Positions 1 to 9,299 are shown, counted from the stretch's first letter. The stretch is 64,000 bases of DNA from Butyrivibrio sp. VCD2006 (GCF_000423925.1 NZ_AUIX01000021.1:1-64000), one strand, 5' to 3'. Program-made: numbers and translations. Notes: generated from the sequence alone by a model not told the origin.

Positions 1-99
1 GTGGTGAAGAATGCGTGCATGCTTCCGGTTGACACATTCCTTACATATACAATACTTAAGGCAATGGAGAGGACCGTTAAGCCCTTATTACAGAACTGA
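1..99 (+). CDS. C-terminal end of an unrecognised gene cut by the window edge
   Basis: An open frame runs from base 1 to a TGA at 97-99 and would encode a 32-residue C-terminus containing NACMLPVDTFLTYTILKAME. It ends about 55 bases before a good promoter, so it is probably the gene upstream of the rimP operon. The piece is too short to identify, and it does not look like the end of PolC, which often precedes rimP in Firmicutes. It could be a chance frame. Confidence 0.4.
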   Translation: MVKNACMLPVDTFLTYTILKAMERTVKPLLQN

Positions 100-155
100 T
101 TAACGGGACATGGGCTGACATTTGCAGCTTTCATAAGCTATTAGACAAACAAGGG

Positions 156-184
156 TTGACGAAATACTGTAGTGGTGCTATATT
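156..184 (+). promoter_or_regulatory. Sigma-A type promoter for the rimP-nusA-infB operon
   Basis: TTGACG (156-161) and TATATT (179-184) are separated by 17 bases, close to the housekeeping consensus. It is the only strong promoter before rimP and would drive the translation operon. Confidence 0.7.
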
Positions 185-215
185 ACACTTGTAACTAAAT
201 AATAATTCAGACTAG

Positions 216-243
216 AAGTGGGCTTGCAAGAGCCCACTTTTTC
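216..243 (+). terminator. Hairpin plus T-run between promoter and rimP (attenuator candidate)
   Basis: Arms AAGTGGGCT (216-224) and AGCCCACTT (231-239) pair perfectly and are followed by Ts. The hairpin lies downstream of the operon promoter and 43 bases before rimP, so a transcript would have to read through it. That placement suggests attenuation of the nusA operon, as seen for nusA-containing operons elsewhere, though no antiterminator fold was worked out. Confidence 0.6.
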
Positions 244-285
244 TATGAGATTTCAAATTACTGTTTTCATATTGAAAGGACTGTA

Positions 286-750
286 ATGTCACGAAGAGAA
301 GAAATAGAAAACAAGACAGAAGCTTTGTTAAAGCCTATCGCTGAGAAAAATGAAGTCCGAATCTACGACGTTGAATTCGTCAAGGAGGCGGGACAGTGGT
401 ACTTAAGAGCTTTCATTGACAGGGACGGCGGAGTTGATATTAACAAATGTGTAGATGTCAGCCATGAGCTTTCCGATGCTCTTGATGAGCACGATTTTAT
501 CGATGAGGAGTATATCCTCGAGGTTAGCAGCCCCGGACTTGGAAGAGCACTTAAGAAGGACAGACATTTTGAAAACAGCTTAGGGCTGGAGGTTGATGTC
601 AAGCTTTACAAGGCGCTTGACGGAACCAAGGAATTCACCGGAAAGCTTAAAGGGTATGATTCCGATACGATCACCATTGAGATGGCTACCGGAGATAAGA
701 CCTTTATAAGAAAAGAAGTTTCTAGCGTTAAGCTTACGCTTGACTTTTAA
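286..750 (+). CDS. rimP: Ribosome maturation factor RimP
   Basis: A 154-residue protein of normal RimP length, needed for late maturation of the 30S subunit in the cytoplasm. The N-terminal half has the family pattern around YDVEFVKEAGQWYLRAFID and the ISSPGL-type motif (EVSSPGLGRAL, about residues 79-89), followed by the SH3-like C-terminal domain. ATG 286 follows GAAAGG at a suitable distance. It is the first gene of the rimP-nusA-ylxR-ylxQ-infB-rbfA operon, the classical order in Firmicutes, and lies behind a hairpin that may attenuate the operon. Confidence 0.96.
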   Translation: MSRREEIENKTEALLKPIAEKNEVRIYDVEFVKEAGQWYLRAFIDRDGGVDINKCVDVSHELSDALDEHDFIDEEYILEVSSPGLGRALKKDRHFENSLGLEVDVKLYKALDGTKEFTGKLKGYDSDTITIEMATGDKTFIRKEVSSVKLTLDF

Positions 751-754
751 TATG

Positions 755-799
755 CCTTCGCCCTTAGGGAGAAGGTGGCACGAAGTGCCGGATGAGGGC
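755..799 (+). repeat. Dispersed two-hairpin repeat, copy 1 (rimP-nusA gap)
   Basis: A CCTTCGCCC.../GGGAGAAGG hairpin is followed by a GGCAC-GAA-GTGCC hairpin and the tail GGATGAGGG. The same three-part layout recurs before nrnA, ribF, pnp, deoB, xseB, pcrA and the small gene at 32131. It sits inside the operon between two translated genes. Confidence 0.85.
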
Positions 800-849
800 A
801 TAAATACATTTGATAGATTAAACTTTCATAGATCAAGGAGAAAAAAACT

Positions 850-2055
850 ATGAGTAAAGAATTGATGGACGCACTCGATTTGCTTGAGAAGGAGAAAAAC
901 ATTAGCAGAGACTCTCTGTTTGATGCTATCGAGAATTCTCTCATCACTGCCTGCAAGAACAACTTTGGCAGAGCTGAGAACATCCGCGTAGAGGTTGACC
1001 GCGATACCTGCGATTTCAGATGCTTCGCAGATAAAGAGGTTGTTGAGCTCGAGGATGATGTTATGGATCCTCTTCTTGAGATCTGTCTTGATGATGCACA
1101 CAAGATCGATCCCAAAGCGCAGATCGGCGATGTAGTTGCTGTATCACTCAACTCTAAGGAGTTTGGACGTATTGCAACTCAGAACGCTAAGAACGTGATC
1201 CTTCAGAAAATCCGTGAAGAGGAGAAGGATGCGATCTATAGCGAGTATTACGAGCACGAGCATGACATCGTAACCGGTGTGGTTCAGAGATTTATCGGTA
1301 AGAATATCAGCATCAACCTTGGTAAGGCAGATGCAATGCTCAATGAGAACGAGCAGGTTAAGACTGAGCACTATCGTCCCACTGAGCGTATTAAGGTATA
1401 TATCCTTGAGGTTAGAAACGGTAACAAGGGTCCCAGAATTCTTGTTTCACGTACACATCCCGATCTCGTTAAGAGACTCTTTGAGCAGGAAGTTGCTGAG
1501 ATTCAGGATGGAACAGTAGAGATTAAGAGCATTGCCCGTGAGGCAGGTAACCGTACTAAGATTGCTGTTTACTCCAACAATCCTAACGTTGACGCTGTAG
1601 GCGCATGCGTAGGTGTAAACGGTAGCAGAGTTAACCTCATCGTTGATGAGCTCAATGGTGAGAAGATCGATATCGTTAACTGGGATGAGAACCCCGGAAA
1701 CCTTATTCAGAATGCACTTTCACCGGCTAAGATCGTAGCAGTTTTTGCTGATCCTGATGAAAAGAGTGCTAAGGTCGTTGTTCCTGATTATCAGCTTTCA
1801 CTTGCAATCGGTAAGGAAGGACAGAACGCAAGACTTGCAGCACGTCTTACAGGTTATAAGATCGATATCAAGTCTGAGACTCAGGCTAAGGATGCTCCCG
1901 GATTCCGTATTGAAGATTATATGGATGATGAAGAAGAATACGATGATGACGAGTACGAGAACGGCGAGGAAGTTGAGTACGAAGAGGGCGAGTACGAGGA
2001 AGCTGAAGAGGCTGAGGAGCCCGCAGATGATGAAGAGTCTGCTGATGAGGAATAA
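850..2055 (+). CDS. nusA: Transcription termination/antitermination factor NusA
   Basis: A 401-residue NusA that binds RNA polymerase and modulates pausing, termination and antitermination. Visible parts in order are the N-terminal polymerase-binding domain (1 to about 125), an S1 domain (about 135-200, HDIVTGVVQRF onward), and tandem KH domains (about 230-345, including VGACVGVNGSRVN and AIGKEGQNARLAARLTG). The C-terminus is a tail of about 50 residues rich in Asp, Glu and Tyr, in place of the acidic repeats of proteobacterial NusA. The Firmicutes length without extra AR domains fits. SD AAGGAG precedes ATG 850. Confidence 0.97.
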   Translation: MSKELMDALDLLEKEKNISRDSLFDAIENSLITACKNNFGRAENIRVEVDRDTCDFRCFADKEVVELEDDVMDPLLEICLDDAHKIDPKAQIGDVVAVSLNSKEFGRIATQNAKNVILQKIREEEKDAIYSEYYEHEHDIVTGVVQRFIGKNISINLGKADAMLNENEQVKTEHYRPTERIKVYILEVRNGNKGPRILVSRTHPDLVKRLFEQEVAEIQDGTVEIKSIAREAGNRTKIAVYSNNPNVDAVGACVGVNGSRVNLIVDELNGEKIDIVNWDENPGNLIQNALSPAKIVAVFADPDEKSAKVVVPDYQLSLAIGKEGQNARLAARLTGYKIDIKSETQAKDAPGFRIEDYMDDEEEYDDDEYENGEEVEYEEGEYEEAEEAEEPADDEESADEE

Positions 2056-2095
2056 TCCTATTTCAACTATATATTACTTTGTATAAAGGATAATT

Positions 2096-2362
2096 ATGGA
2101 AAAAAAGAAACCTATGCGAAAATGCGTCGGATGCGGAGAGAGCAAGGAAAAAGCATTCTTGATCCGCGTGATCCGTGATACGAATGGTGAGATTCATTTA
2201 GATCCCACAGGACGTGCTAACGGCAGAGGCGCTTATATATGCAGGGAAGCGGGGTGCCTGGAGAAGGCCATAAAGAAAAAGGGTCTTGAGAGGTCACTTA
2301 AAGTCAGCGTTCCGGAGGAAGCTTTGGAACAGTTAAAAAAGGAGCTTGAGGTAAATGGATGA
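2096..2362 (+). CDS. ylxR: YlxR family (DUF448) RNA-binding protein
   Basis: An 88-residue protein with the YlxR signature: MRKCVGCGESKEK near the N-terminus, DPTGRANGRGAYIC in the middle, and a basic helix with KAIKKKGLERSL. In Firmicutes it is encoded between nusA and the L7Ae-like ylxQ, as here. YlxR is a nucleic-acid-binding protein linked to RNase P regulation in Bacillus; that role is not visible from sequence. SD AAAGGA precedes ATG 2096, and the gene overlaps the next by 8 bases, suggesting coupled translation. Confidence 0.93.
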   Translation: MEKKKPMRKCVGCGESKEKAFLIRVIRDTNGEIHLDPTGRANGRGAYICREAGCLEKAIKKKGLERSLKVSVPEEALEQLKKELEVNG

Positions 2363-2696
2363 AAATAAGATTTACTCTCTGCTCGGATTATGTCAGAAGG
2401 CAGGAAAACTCGTAAGCGGTGAGTTTGCGGTGGAGAATGCCATAAAGAGCGGGAAGGCCTGTATGGTTATTGTGAGCAGAGATGCATCTGATAATACAGG
2501 CAAGAAATTCCGGGATAAATGTGATTATTATAAGGTGCCGATTTTCATGTTTGGGGACAAAGAGAAGTTGGGACATGCGATCGGTAAAGAAGTTCGAACG
2601 AGTGTTGCGATCACGGATGACGGATTTGCAAAAAGCTTTCAGAAGAACTTACGCGTAGATGAATTGTACGGAGGAAATGCGAATGTCGAAAATTAA
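2355..2696 (+). CDS. ylxQ: L7Ae/L30e-family ribosomal-like protein YlxQ
   Basis: A 113-residue L7Ae/L30e/S12e-fold protein. The opening SLLGLCQKAGKLVSGEFAVENAIKSGKACMVIVSRDASDNT matches the YlxQ (RplGA) family, whose relatives bind kink-turn RNA. It overlaps ylxR by 8 bases and infB by 14 bases, so the three genes are probably translationally coupled. Regulation presumably follows the nusA-infB operon. Confidence 0.9.
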   Translation: MDENKIYSLLGLCQKAGKLVSGEFAVENAIKSGKACMVIVSRDASDNTGKKFRDKCDYYKVPIFMFGDKEKLGHAIGKEVRTSVAITDDGFAKSFQKNLRVDELYGGNANVEN

Positions 2697-5616
2697 AATA
2701 GCCGAACTCGCTTCGGAACTTGGTGTTGAAAGTAAGGAGCTTGTAGCATTCCTGCAGGATCAGGGTGTTGAGGCTGCAAAGAGATCAACAAGTTCAATCG
2801 AAGACGATGATGCGGAAAAAGTAAGGAAACACTTCGGAAGCGGAAATGCAGATGCGAAAAAGGAGAAGGAACAGGCTCCTGTAAAGGAAGAAGCTCCTAA
2901 GGCTAAACCTGAGTCCGCTGATCAGAAGGCTGTAAAGCCCCTTAAGAAGAAGCCCGAGGGAGACGGCGCGGTAAAGAAGAAGAAAAACATCATCTTCGTA
3001 ACCAATCCCAATAACTCCAAGAGCGGCAACTTCCAAAATCAGAATAACAATAATAACCGTCAGGGTGGTGGCAAGGGAAAGCCCCAGAATCATGATAACA
3101 ATCGTGGTGGCCAGAAGCAGGGTACATTTGCCCGCTCACAGAACGTGTATCATCCGATCAAGCCTTTGACAGCACCGTCACAGCTTGAATCATATAACAC
3201 AGAGATACCTAAATATAATGAACAGGCATCCAAGCCTGCTAAGGCTGAGACTGTAGCACCTAAGACAGAGCCTGCAAAGAAGCCTGCTGTACAGCAGCCT
3301 GCACCGGCACCTGCTAAGCCTGTAGCTGAGACACAGCCTAAGCCTCAGAATCAGAATGAGAATCGCGATAACAGAGATAACCGCGATAATCGCGACAACC
3401 GTGATAATCGTGACAATCGCGAGAATCGTGGCGGAGAGCTTCGCAGCCGTGATAACCGTGACAACAGAGATCAGGGCGGACAGCAGCGCAGAGGTTCACA
3501 GAACGACAGAAGAGGTCCCGGACAGGGAAGACCCGGTCAGAACATGGGAGCAAGACCCGGACAGGGCGCTCAGGGAAGACCCGGCAATGATAGAAATGAT
3601 CGTCCTCAGGGAGGTAAAGGTAAGGACTTCTCCAAGGGCAATAAGGATAGAGGCGGCTTTGAGGCAGCTCCTATAAATGAAGGAAAGGGCGAAGGCAAGA
3701 GACGTTCTTCCCAGCAGGATAAGGACAAGAGATCCAAGAAAGATCATATTTATGAAGAGAATGAAGAGATGATGCCCAGAAGTAAGAGGGTTGGTCGCTT
3801 CATTAAGCCTGAAGTGAAGAAGGTAGAGGAGCCTGAGGAGCAGATCAAGGTTATTACAATTCCTGATAAGCTTACTATCAAGGAACTCGCTGATAAGATG
3901 AAGCTTCAGCCTTCAGCAATCATCAAGAAGCTCTTTATGGCAGGTCAGATCGTGACTGTTAACTCAGAGCTTTCATATGAGGATGCTGAGAATATTGCGA
4001 TTGATTACGACATTATCTGTGAGAAGGAAGTTCAGGTCGATGTTATCGAAGAACTCCTTAAGGAGGAAGAGGAGGATGAGAGCCTTCTTACTCCCAGACC
4101 TCCGGTTGTCTGCGTAATGGGTCACGTTGACCATGGTAAGACATCACTTCTTGATGCTATCCGTGACACAAGCGTTACTGACAAAGAGGCAGGCGGTATT
4201 ACACAGCGTATCGGTGCGTACCAGATCAAGGTTCAGGATAGAAAGATCACATTCCTTGATACACCCGGACACGAAGCTTTCACAGCTATGCGTATGCGTG
4301 GTGCTAACTCAACAGATATCGCAGTTCTTGTAGTTGCTGCCGATGACGGTGTTATGCCTCAGACAATCGAGGCTATCAACCATGCAAAAGCTGCAGGAGT
4401 TGAGATCATCGTTGCTGTAAATAAGATTGATAAGCCCAGTGCTAATGTTGACAGAGTTAAGCAGGAGATGACAGAGTACGGCCTCATCGCTACAGATTGG
4501 GGCGGATCTACAGAGTTTGTTCCTGTATCTGCTAAGACAGGTGAGGGAATGGATGTACTCCTTGATACAATCCTTATAACTGCTGATATTCTTGAGCTTA
4601 AGGCTAATGCAAACCGTGAGGCAAGAGGTCTTGTCCTCGAGGCTAAGCTTGATAAGGGCCGTGGTCCTGTCGCTAACGTACTTGTTCAGAAGGGTACACT
4701 TCATGTAGGTGACTTCATTTCTGCAGGTGCTTGCTCAGGTAAGGTTCGTGCAATGATAGATGATAAGGGTAAGAGACTTAAGGAAGCCCGTCCTTCACAG
4801 CCTGTGGAGATTCTCGGTCTTTCAGATGTACCGGGAGCAGGTGAGGTATTCCTTGGACACCAGAGTGACAAGGAAGCTAAGCAGTACGCTAACACATACC
4901 TTCAGCAGCAGAAGAAGGATCTTATCGAGGAGACTAAGGCTAAGATGTCCCTTGATGATCTTTATTCCAAGATTGAGGAAGGTAAGTTAAAAGAGCTTGA
5001 TATCATCATCAAGGCTGACGTTCAGGGTAGTGTGGAAGCACTTAAGGCAAGTCTTCTTAAGCTTTCAAATGAAGAGGTTGTTGTTAAGGTTATCCACGGC
5101 GGTGTTGGTGCCATCACTGAATCTGACGTATCACTTGCAGCTGCTTCAAACGCTATCATCATCGGATTTGACGTTCGTCCCGATGCTGTAGCAAAGAGCA
5201 CAGCTGAGCACGAAGGCGTTGAGATTAAGCTTTACAAGGTTATTTATCAGGCTATTGAGGATGTTGAATACGCTATGAAGGGTATGCTTGCTCCTGTTTA
5301 TGAGGAGAAGGTTATCGGACATGCTGAGATTCGTCAGCTGTTCAAGGCATCCAAGGTTGGTAACATTGCCGGTGCTATCGTTACAGACGGTATGATCCAG
5401 AAGGATTGTAAGGTTCGTATCAGCAGAGAAGGCGAGCAGATCTTCGAAGGTGATCTTGCTTCACTTAAGCGTTTTAAGGATGACGTTAAGGAAGTTAAGG
5501 ACGGCTATGAGTGCGGTCTTGTATTCGATGGCTTTGATTCAATCAATGTAGGCGATGTTGTTGAAGCTTATATCATGGTTGAAGTGCCTCGTGAGAAACT
5601 TGATAAGAAGAACTAA
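2683..5616 (+). CDS. infB: Translation initiation factor IF-2
   Basis: IF-2 is a GTPase that brings initiator tRNA to the 30S subunit. ATG 2683 is chosen because GGAGG at 2670-2674 is correctly spaced for it; the frame stays open further upstream. About 370 residues of Lys/Pro/Asn/Arg-rich linker separate the N-terminal subdomain from the core and include tandem DNR triplets near residues 220-250. The core has IF2-N, then the G domain with [12 protein letters not shown] (G1), DTPGHEAF (G3), NKID (G4) and SAK (G5), then domains II-IV. At 977 residues it is long but within the range for Clostridia. Confidence 0.97.
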   Translation: MSKIKIAELASELGVESKELVAFLQDQGVEAAKRSTSSIEDDDAEKVRKHFGSGNADAKKEKEQAPVKEEAPKAKPESADQKAVKPLKKKPEGDGAVKKKKNIIFVTNPNNSKSGNFQNQNNNNNRQGGGKGKPQNHDNNRGGQKQGTFARSQNVYHPIKPLTAPSQLESYNTEIPKYNEQASKPAKAETVAPKTEPAKKPAVQQPAPAPAKPVAETQPKPQNQNENRDNRDNRDNRDNRDNRDNRENRGGELRSRDNRDNRDQGGQQRRGSQNDRRGPGQGRPGQNMGARPGQGAQGRPGNDRNDRPQGGKGKDFSKGNKDRGGFEAAPINEGKGEGKRRSSQQDKDKRSKKDHIYEENEEMMPRSKRVGRFIKPEVKKVEEPEEQIKVITIPDKLTIKELADKMKLQPSAIIKKLFMAGQIVTVNSELSYEDAENIAIDYDIICEKEVQVDVIEELLKEEEEDESLLTPRPPVVCVMGHVDHGKTSLLDAIRDTSVTDKEAGGITQRIGAYQIKVQDRKITFLDTPGHEAFTAMRMRGANSTDIAVLVVAADDGVMPQTIEAINHAKAAGVEIIVAVNKIDKPSANVDRVKQEMTEYGLIATDWGGSTEFVPVSAKTGEGMDVLLDTILITADILELKANANREARGLVLEAKLDKGRGPVANVLVQKGTLHVGDFISAGACSGKVRAMIDDKGKRLKEARPSQPVEILGLSDVPGAGEVFLGHQSDKEAKQYANTYLQQQKKDLIEETKAKMSLDDLYSKIEEGKLKELDIIIKADVQGSVEALKASLLKLSNEEVVVKVIHGGVGAITESDVSLAAASNAIIIGFDVRPDAVAKSTAEHEGVEIKLYKVIYQAIEDVEYAMKGMLAPVYEEKVIGHAEIRQLFKASKVGNIAGAIVTDGMIQKDCKVRISREGEQIFEGDLASLKRFKDDVKEVKDGYECGLVFDGFDSINVGDVVEAYIMVEVPREKLDKKN

Positions 5617-5631
5617 TAATAAAAAATGCAG

Positions 5632-5650
5632 CCTGTACCTTTACAGGTAC
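5632..5650 (+). promoter_or_regulatory. Small hairpin directly before the rbfA ribosome binding site
   Basis: GTACCT and AGGTAC form a six-base stem about two bases before AAGGAG, the rbfA Shine-Dalgarno sequence. It has no T-run and so is not a terminator. It may set translation of rbfA relative to infB; this is inference from position only. Confidence 0.35.
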
Positions 5651-5663
5651 TAAGGAGCAAAAT

Positions 5664-6080
5664 ATGAGAAAAAACAGTATTAAAAATATCCGTATTAACG
5701 GTGAAGTAATGAAGGTAATATCTGAAGCGATTAGATTCAGTAAGGATCCCAGGATTAGCCCTATGACATCTGTAATGGATGTCGAGGTTGCTCCTGACCT
5801 TAAGACCTGCAAGGTTTGGGTTTCCGTTATGGGAAATGATGAGGACAGACTTCGTACTGAAGAAGGCCTTAAATCCGCTGCAGGATATATCAGAAGTACA
5901 GTTGCCAAGGAACTTAACATGCGTAATACTCCTGAGCTCAGATTCATCATGGACGATTCCATTGAGTATGCTATCAATATGTCCAAGAAGATCGATGAGG
6001 TAGCAGCACAGGACGCAGCAGCCAAGGCAGCAAGAGGCGAGACTGAAGAGGATATTGCAGACGAAGATAGTATAGAATAA
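5664..6080 (+). CDS. rbfA: 30S ribosome-binding factor RbfA
   Basis: A 138-residue RbfA, a KH-fold protein that assists 16S rRNA 5'-end maturation and cold adaptation. The family pattern is visible: INGEVMKVISEAIRFSKDPRISPMTSVMDVEVAPDLKTCKVWVSVMG, then LRFIMDDSIEYAINMSKKIDEV. The last 20 residues are acidic and extend past the KH domain. SD AAGGAG precedes ATG 5664. It closes the nusA-infB operon group and is followed by the nanoRNase gene, the usual Firmicutes order. Confidence 0.96.
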   Translation: MRKNSIKNIRINGEVMKVISEAIRFSKDPRISPMTSVMDVEVAPDLKTCKVWVSVMGNDEDRLRTEEGLKSAAGYIRSTVAKELNMRNTPELRFIMDDSIEYAINMSKKIDEVAAQDAAAKAARGETEEDIADEDSIE

Positions 6081-6111
6081 TACTAACGAAGAATTAGGAT
6101 TTCTCTTATAG

Positions 6112-6158
6112 CCTTCCCCTTGTGGGGAAGGTGTCTGCGTAAGCAGACGGATGAGGGG
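6112..6158 (+). repeat. Dispersed two-hairpin repeat, copy 2 (rbfA-nrnA gap)
   Basis: CCTTCCCC.../GGGGAAGG hairpin, then GTCTGC-GTAA-GCAGAC hairpin, then GGATGAGGGG. The stem bases of the second hairpin differ from those of other copies in a compensated way (GTCTGC/GCAGAC against GTCAGC/GCTGAC). Confidence 0.88.
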
Positions 6159-6171
6159 AGTGAGGGTAATA

Positions 6172-7131
6172 ATGCGAATTGACGACATAATAAGCGGAGC
6201 CAAAACCGTTGCCATCAGCGGACATATCCGTCCTGATGGAGACTGCATAGGCTCCAACATGGCACTATATCTATATATTAAAAAGAACTATCCGGGCATC
6301 AGAGTTGATTGTTTTCTTGAGAAGATTCCGGAGTGCTATAAGATCATCGAGGCCACAGCTGAAGTGAACTCTGAGTTCAAAACTGATGTAGACAGCTATG
6401 ATGTTTTCTTTGCGATTGATTGCGGAAAAGAGAGACTTGGCCAGGCTGAGGCAATTTTTGATGCAGCAAAGAAAAGAATCAATATCGACCATCATGTAAG
6501 TAACACAGGAACAGGCGATGATAACTACATTGTTCCTACAGCAAGCTCTGCTGCAGAACTTGTTTATAACTGTCTTGATAAGGATAAGCTCGATGCTGAT
6601 ATTGCAAAAGCTATCTATATGGGTATCGTGACAGACACAGGTGTTTTCAAGTACAACAACACCTCACCCGATACTATGAGAGTAGCAGCTGATCTTATCA
6701 GCTATGGCTTTGATTTTGGGAGTCTTATAGATCATGTTTTCTATGAGAAGACTTATGTACAGAATCAGATTTTGGGAAGAGCTCTCCTTGAGAGCATGCG
6801 CATCATGCATGGAGACTGCGTGGTAAGTGTTGTTTCCAGACAGACAATGGAGTTCTATCAGGTTGAATCCAGTGATCTTGACGGAATAGTAAGTCAGCTT
6901 CTTCTCACGACAGGCACAGAGTGTGCGATTTTCATGTATGAGATTGGAAGCCTTGAATATAAGGTAAGCCTACGCTCTAAGGGAAAAGTGAACGTTGCAA
7001 AGATTGCAGAGCTTTTCGGTGGCGGCGGTCATCCCAGAGCTGCGGGCTGTACAATGAACGGAACACAGCACGATATAATCAACAGCCTTTCGGAATATAT
7101 TGAAAGGTCATTAAAGGGAGTAGTTTCTTGA
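6172..7131 (+). CDS. nrnA: DHH/DHHA1 family nanoRNase / pAp phosphatase
   Basis: A bifunctional oligoribonuclease and pAp phosphatase of the NrnA type. DHH phosphoesterase motifs are visible: SGHIRPDGDCIGSNMAL (motif I), FAIDCG (motif II), NIDHHVSN (DHH motif III) and MGIVTDTGVFKYNNT (motif IV). The DHHA1 domain carries GGGGHPRAAGC near the C-terminus. ATG 6172 follows GAGGG at normal spacing and is preferred over an upstream in-frame start at 6151, which lies in the repeat. It overlaps truB by 4 bases. It sits between rbfA and truB as in many Firmicutes. Confidence 0.95.
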   Translation: MRIDDIISGAKTVAISGHIRPDGDCIGSNMALYLYIKKNYPGIRVDCFLEKIPECYKIIEATAEVNSEFKTDVDSYDVFFAIDCGKERLGQAEAIFDAAKKRINIDHHVSNTGTGDDNYIVPTASSAAELVYNCLDKDKLDADIAKAIYMGIVTDTGVFKYNNTSPDTMRVAADLISYGFDFGSLIDHVFYEKTYVQNQILGRALLESMRIMHGDCVVSVVSRQTMEFYQVESSDLDGIVSQLLLTTGTECAIFMYEIGSLEYKVSLRSKGKVNVAKIAELFGGGGHPRAAGCTMNGTQHDIINSLSEYIERSLKGVVS

Positions 7132-8084
7132 GTTATAACGGACTGATCAATGTTTATAAGGAGGCAGGCTATACATCAAGTGATGTTGTGGCACGCCTCC
7201 GTGGCATTTTAAAAATGAAAAAGATCGGACATACAGGGACTCTGGATCCGGATGCGGTCGGAGTCCTTGTTATTTGTGTGGGAAACGGAACGAAGCTCTG
7301 TGATATGCTCACTGATCATGATAAAGAGTACATCGCAGTGTGCAGACTTGGCGTGACTACTGACACACAGGATATGTCGGGTCGTGTTCTCTCAGAGAAT
7401 GAAGTGAACGTCACAAGCGAGCAGCTTCATGCTGCAGTTAAAAAATTCGTTGGTGAGTATGATCAGATTCCACCCATGTATTCCGCCATCAAAATAGGTG
7501 GAAAAAAGCTCTACGAGCTTGCAAGGCAGGGTAAGGAAGTTGAGAGAAAGCCAAGAAGAATAACAATTCAGGCGATCACTATACTTGATGAATCCCACTT
7601 AAAAGATGAGCATATTTTCACCATGGAAGTTAAGTGCTCTAAGGGTACTTACATCAGAACCCTTTGCAATGATATCGGAGAAGCTCTTGGATGCGGCGCT
7701 GCCATGGAACACCTGACTAGAACGGCCGTTGGAAGCTTTCATCTTGAGACGGCTCATACTCTTGATCAGATTGAGCAGCTACGTGACGAGGGAAGAGTTG
7801 ATGAGATAGTTGCTTCTACTGAGAGCCTTTTCAGAGATCTTGACTATTGCATCGTAAAAGATGATTTCAGACGAATGCTTGAAAATGGCAACAGCTTCAA
7901 GGTGGAGAATCTCGTGAGCGAAGCCCCCGAGGACGAGCAGGACTTTGTGGAACCTGAAAAGCTATATGCCGATGGAACCAGAGTCAGAGTATATTCCGAG
8001 GATGGAACATTCTTTGGCATTTATAAATGCGACGAGAGAACGGGGCAGTTCCGGGTTGAGAAATTCTTTTACTCACAACAGTAA
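7128..8084 (+). CDS. truB: tRNA pseudouridine(55) synthase TruB
   Basis: Makes the universal pseudouridine 55 in the T-loop of tRNA. The catalytic motif GHTGTLDPDAVGVLVICVG holds the nucleophilic Asp of the TruB family, and YSAIKIGGKKLYELARQGKEVERKPR is also typical. Translation apparently starts at TTG 7128, which overlaps the nrnA stop, implying coupled translation. The 318-residue length includes a C-terminal extension of about 60 residues beyond the catalytic core. Confidence 0.95.
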   Translation: MSYNGLINVYKEAGYTSSDVVARLRGILKMKKIGHTGTLDPDAVGVLVICVGNGTKLCDMLTDHDKEYIAVCRLGVTTDTQDMSGRVLSENEVNVTSEQLHAAVKKFVGEYDQIPPMYSAIKIGGKKLYELARQGKEVERKPRRITIQAITILDESHLKDEHIFTMEVKCSKGTYIRTLCNDIGEALGCGAAMEHLTRTAVGSFHLETAHTLDQIEQLRDEGRVDEIVASTESLFRDLDYCIVKDDFRRMLENGNSFKVENLVSEAPEDEQDFVEPEKLYADGTRVRVYSEDGTFFGIYKCDERTGQFRVEKFFYSQQ

Positions 8085-8159
8085 AGCCTTCCTAAGATAG
8101 GGAACAGATAGTAAAACCTTTCTGAGAGGGGGAACTGATAGTAGAGGCTTCTAAATAAA

Positions 8160-8256
8160 GCCTTCCCCTTGGGGGCGCAAATCGTCCGGGGGACGATTGT
8201 TTTGCGCGGACCGAAGCGGAGCGAAGACAAGGCGGCACGAAGTGCCGGATGAGGGG
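8160..8256 (+). repeat. Dispersed repeat copy 3, interrupted by an extra hairpin (truB-ribF gap)
   Basis: This copy begins CCTTCCCCTTGGGGG and ends with GGCAC-GAA-GTGCC and GGATGAGGGG. The right arm of the first hairpin is broken by about 60 bases containing their own stem, GCGCAA.../TTGCGC with ATCGTCC/GGACGAT. Upstream, at 8095-8155, are two degraded copies of a CCTT...AGGG hairpin separated by similar GAACAGATAGTA / GAACTGATAGTA spacers. The gap therefore shows repeat insertion into a repeat and local duplication. Confidence 0.8.
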
Positions 8257-8270
8257 TAATAGGAGTAACA

Positions 8271-9287
8271 ATGCAAATAATTTCAGGCGACGCACAATTT
8301 CATATAGAAGACAAGACAGCCGTCGCCATTGGCAAATTTGACGGCGTTCACATGGGACACCAGAAGCTCCTTAAGCACATTCTTGATAAAAAGCAGCAGG
8401 GCATGAAGGCCACGATCTTTACCTTCGATCCGCCTCCGGCTGTATTCTTTTCACAGATGGCTACTAAGCAGAATGCCGTTCATGGTTCAAATGGTTCAGA
8501 ACATATAAAAATGACAGGTGCTGATACTGACAAGGCTGGAAAGACGATTCTTACTCAGCTCCTTACTAAGGATGAAAAACGCCGTAAGTTCGAAAATCTC
8601 GGAGTGGACATCCTTGTTGAATTCCCAATGAATCTTGAAACAGCACATACTGCACCAGAAGAGTTTGTAAGAAGGATTCTTCATGAGCAGATGAATGTTG
8701 CATATGTTGCCGCAGGTGACGATCTATCCTATGGCTATAAGGGAAGAGGTAATTTTACTCTTCTTAATGAACTGGCACCTGAGCTTGGTTATAGGACGCA
8801 CGCTATAAAAAAGCTTCAGATGTTTGGAAGAAACGTAAGCTCAAGCTTTATTAAAGAGGAAATTCTTAAGGCAGAGATGGAGAGAGCTGCGGAGCTTTTA
8901 GGCGAACACTACTATGTAGGTGGCTTTGTGGAACACGGAAAAAAGCTCGGAAGAACAATCGGTTTTCCCACAGTAAATCTGCTCCCGCCTGCTGAGAAGT
9001 GTCTTCCTCCTAACGGAGTTTATTTTTCAGAGGTCGAGATAGATGGACAGACCTATAATGGAATGACAAATATCGGACTAAGGCCTACTGTATCAAACAA
9101 TGGACAGATAAGTGTAGAAACTTATATTTATGACCTGGATGCTGATCTTTACGGCAAGTACCTTGAGATATCGCTTCTTACATTTCACAGAAAAGAACAG
9201 CGATTTTCAGGAGTTGATGCATTAAGGGCTCAGCTTGATCAGGATCTTGAAGCAGGTAGAAATTTCTTCGAGTCTTTACATTCATGA
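8271..9287 (+). CDS. ribF: Bifunctional riboflavin kinase / FAD synthetase
   Basis: Converts riboflavin to FMN and FMN to FAD. The N-terminal nucleotidyltransferase domain shows AIGKFDGVHMGHQKLL (the GxFDGxHxGH motif) and later SSSFIKE; the C-terminal flavokinase domain shows GRTIGFPTVNLLPPAEKCLPPNGVYF and MTNIGLRPTV. The 338 residues are slightly over typical length because of an insertion at about residues 68-100 (NAVHGSNGSEHIKMTGADTD) between the two catalytic motifs of the first domain. SD TAGGAG precedes ATG 8271. Position after truB is conserved. Confidence 0.95.
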   Translation: MQIISGDAQFHIEDKTAVAIGKFDGVHMGHQKLLKHILDKKQQGMKATIFTFDPPPAVFFSQMATKQNAVHGSNGSEHIKMTGADTDKAGKTILTQLLTKDEKRRKFENLGVDILVEFPMNLETAHTAPEEFVRRILHEQMNVAYVAAGDDLSYGYKGRGNFTLLNELAPELGYRTHAIKKLQMFGRNVSSSFIKEEILKAEMERAAELLGEHYYVGGFVEHGKKLGRTIGFPTVNLLPPAEKCLPPNGVYFSEVEIDGQTYNGMTNIGLRPTVSNNGQISVETYIYDLDADLYGKYLEISLLTFHRKEQRFSGVDALRAQLDQDLEAGRNFFESLHS

Positions 9288-9299
9288 CTGTCTATGTTA

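Noticed and set aside
3338..3747. Overlapping ORFs on both strands in the infB linker
   Set aside because: They arise from the repetitive Arg/Asn/Asp/Gly codons of infB; the infB frame is clearly the coding one.
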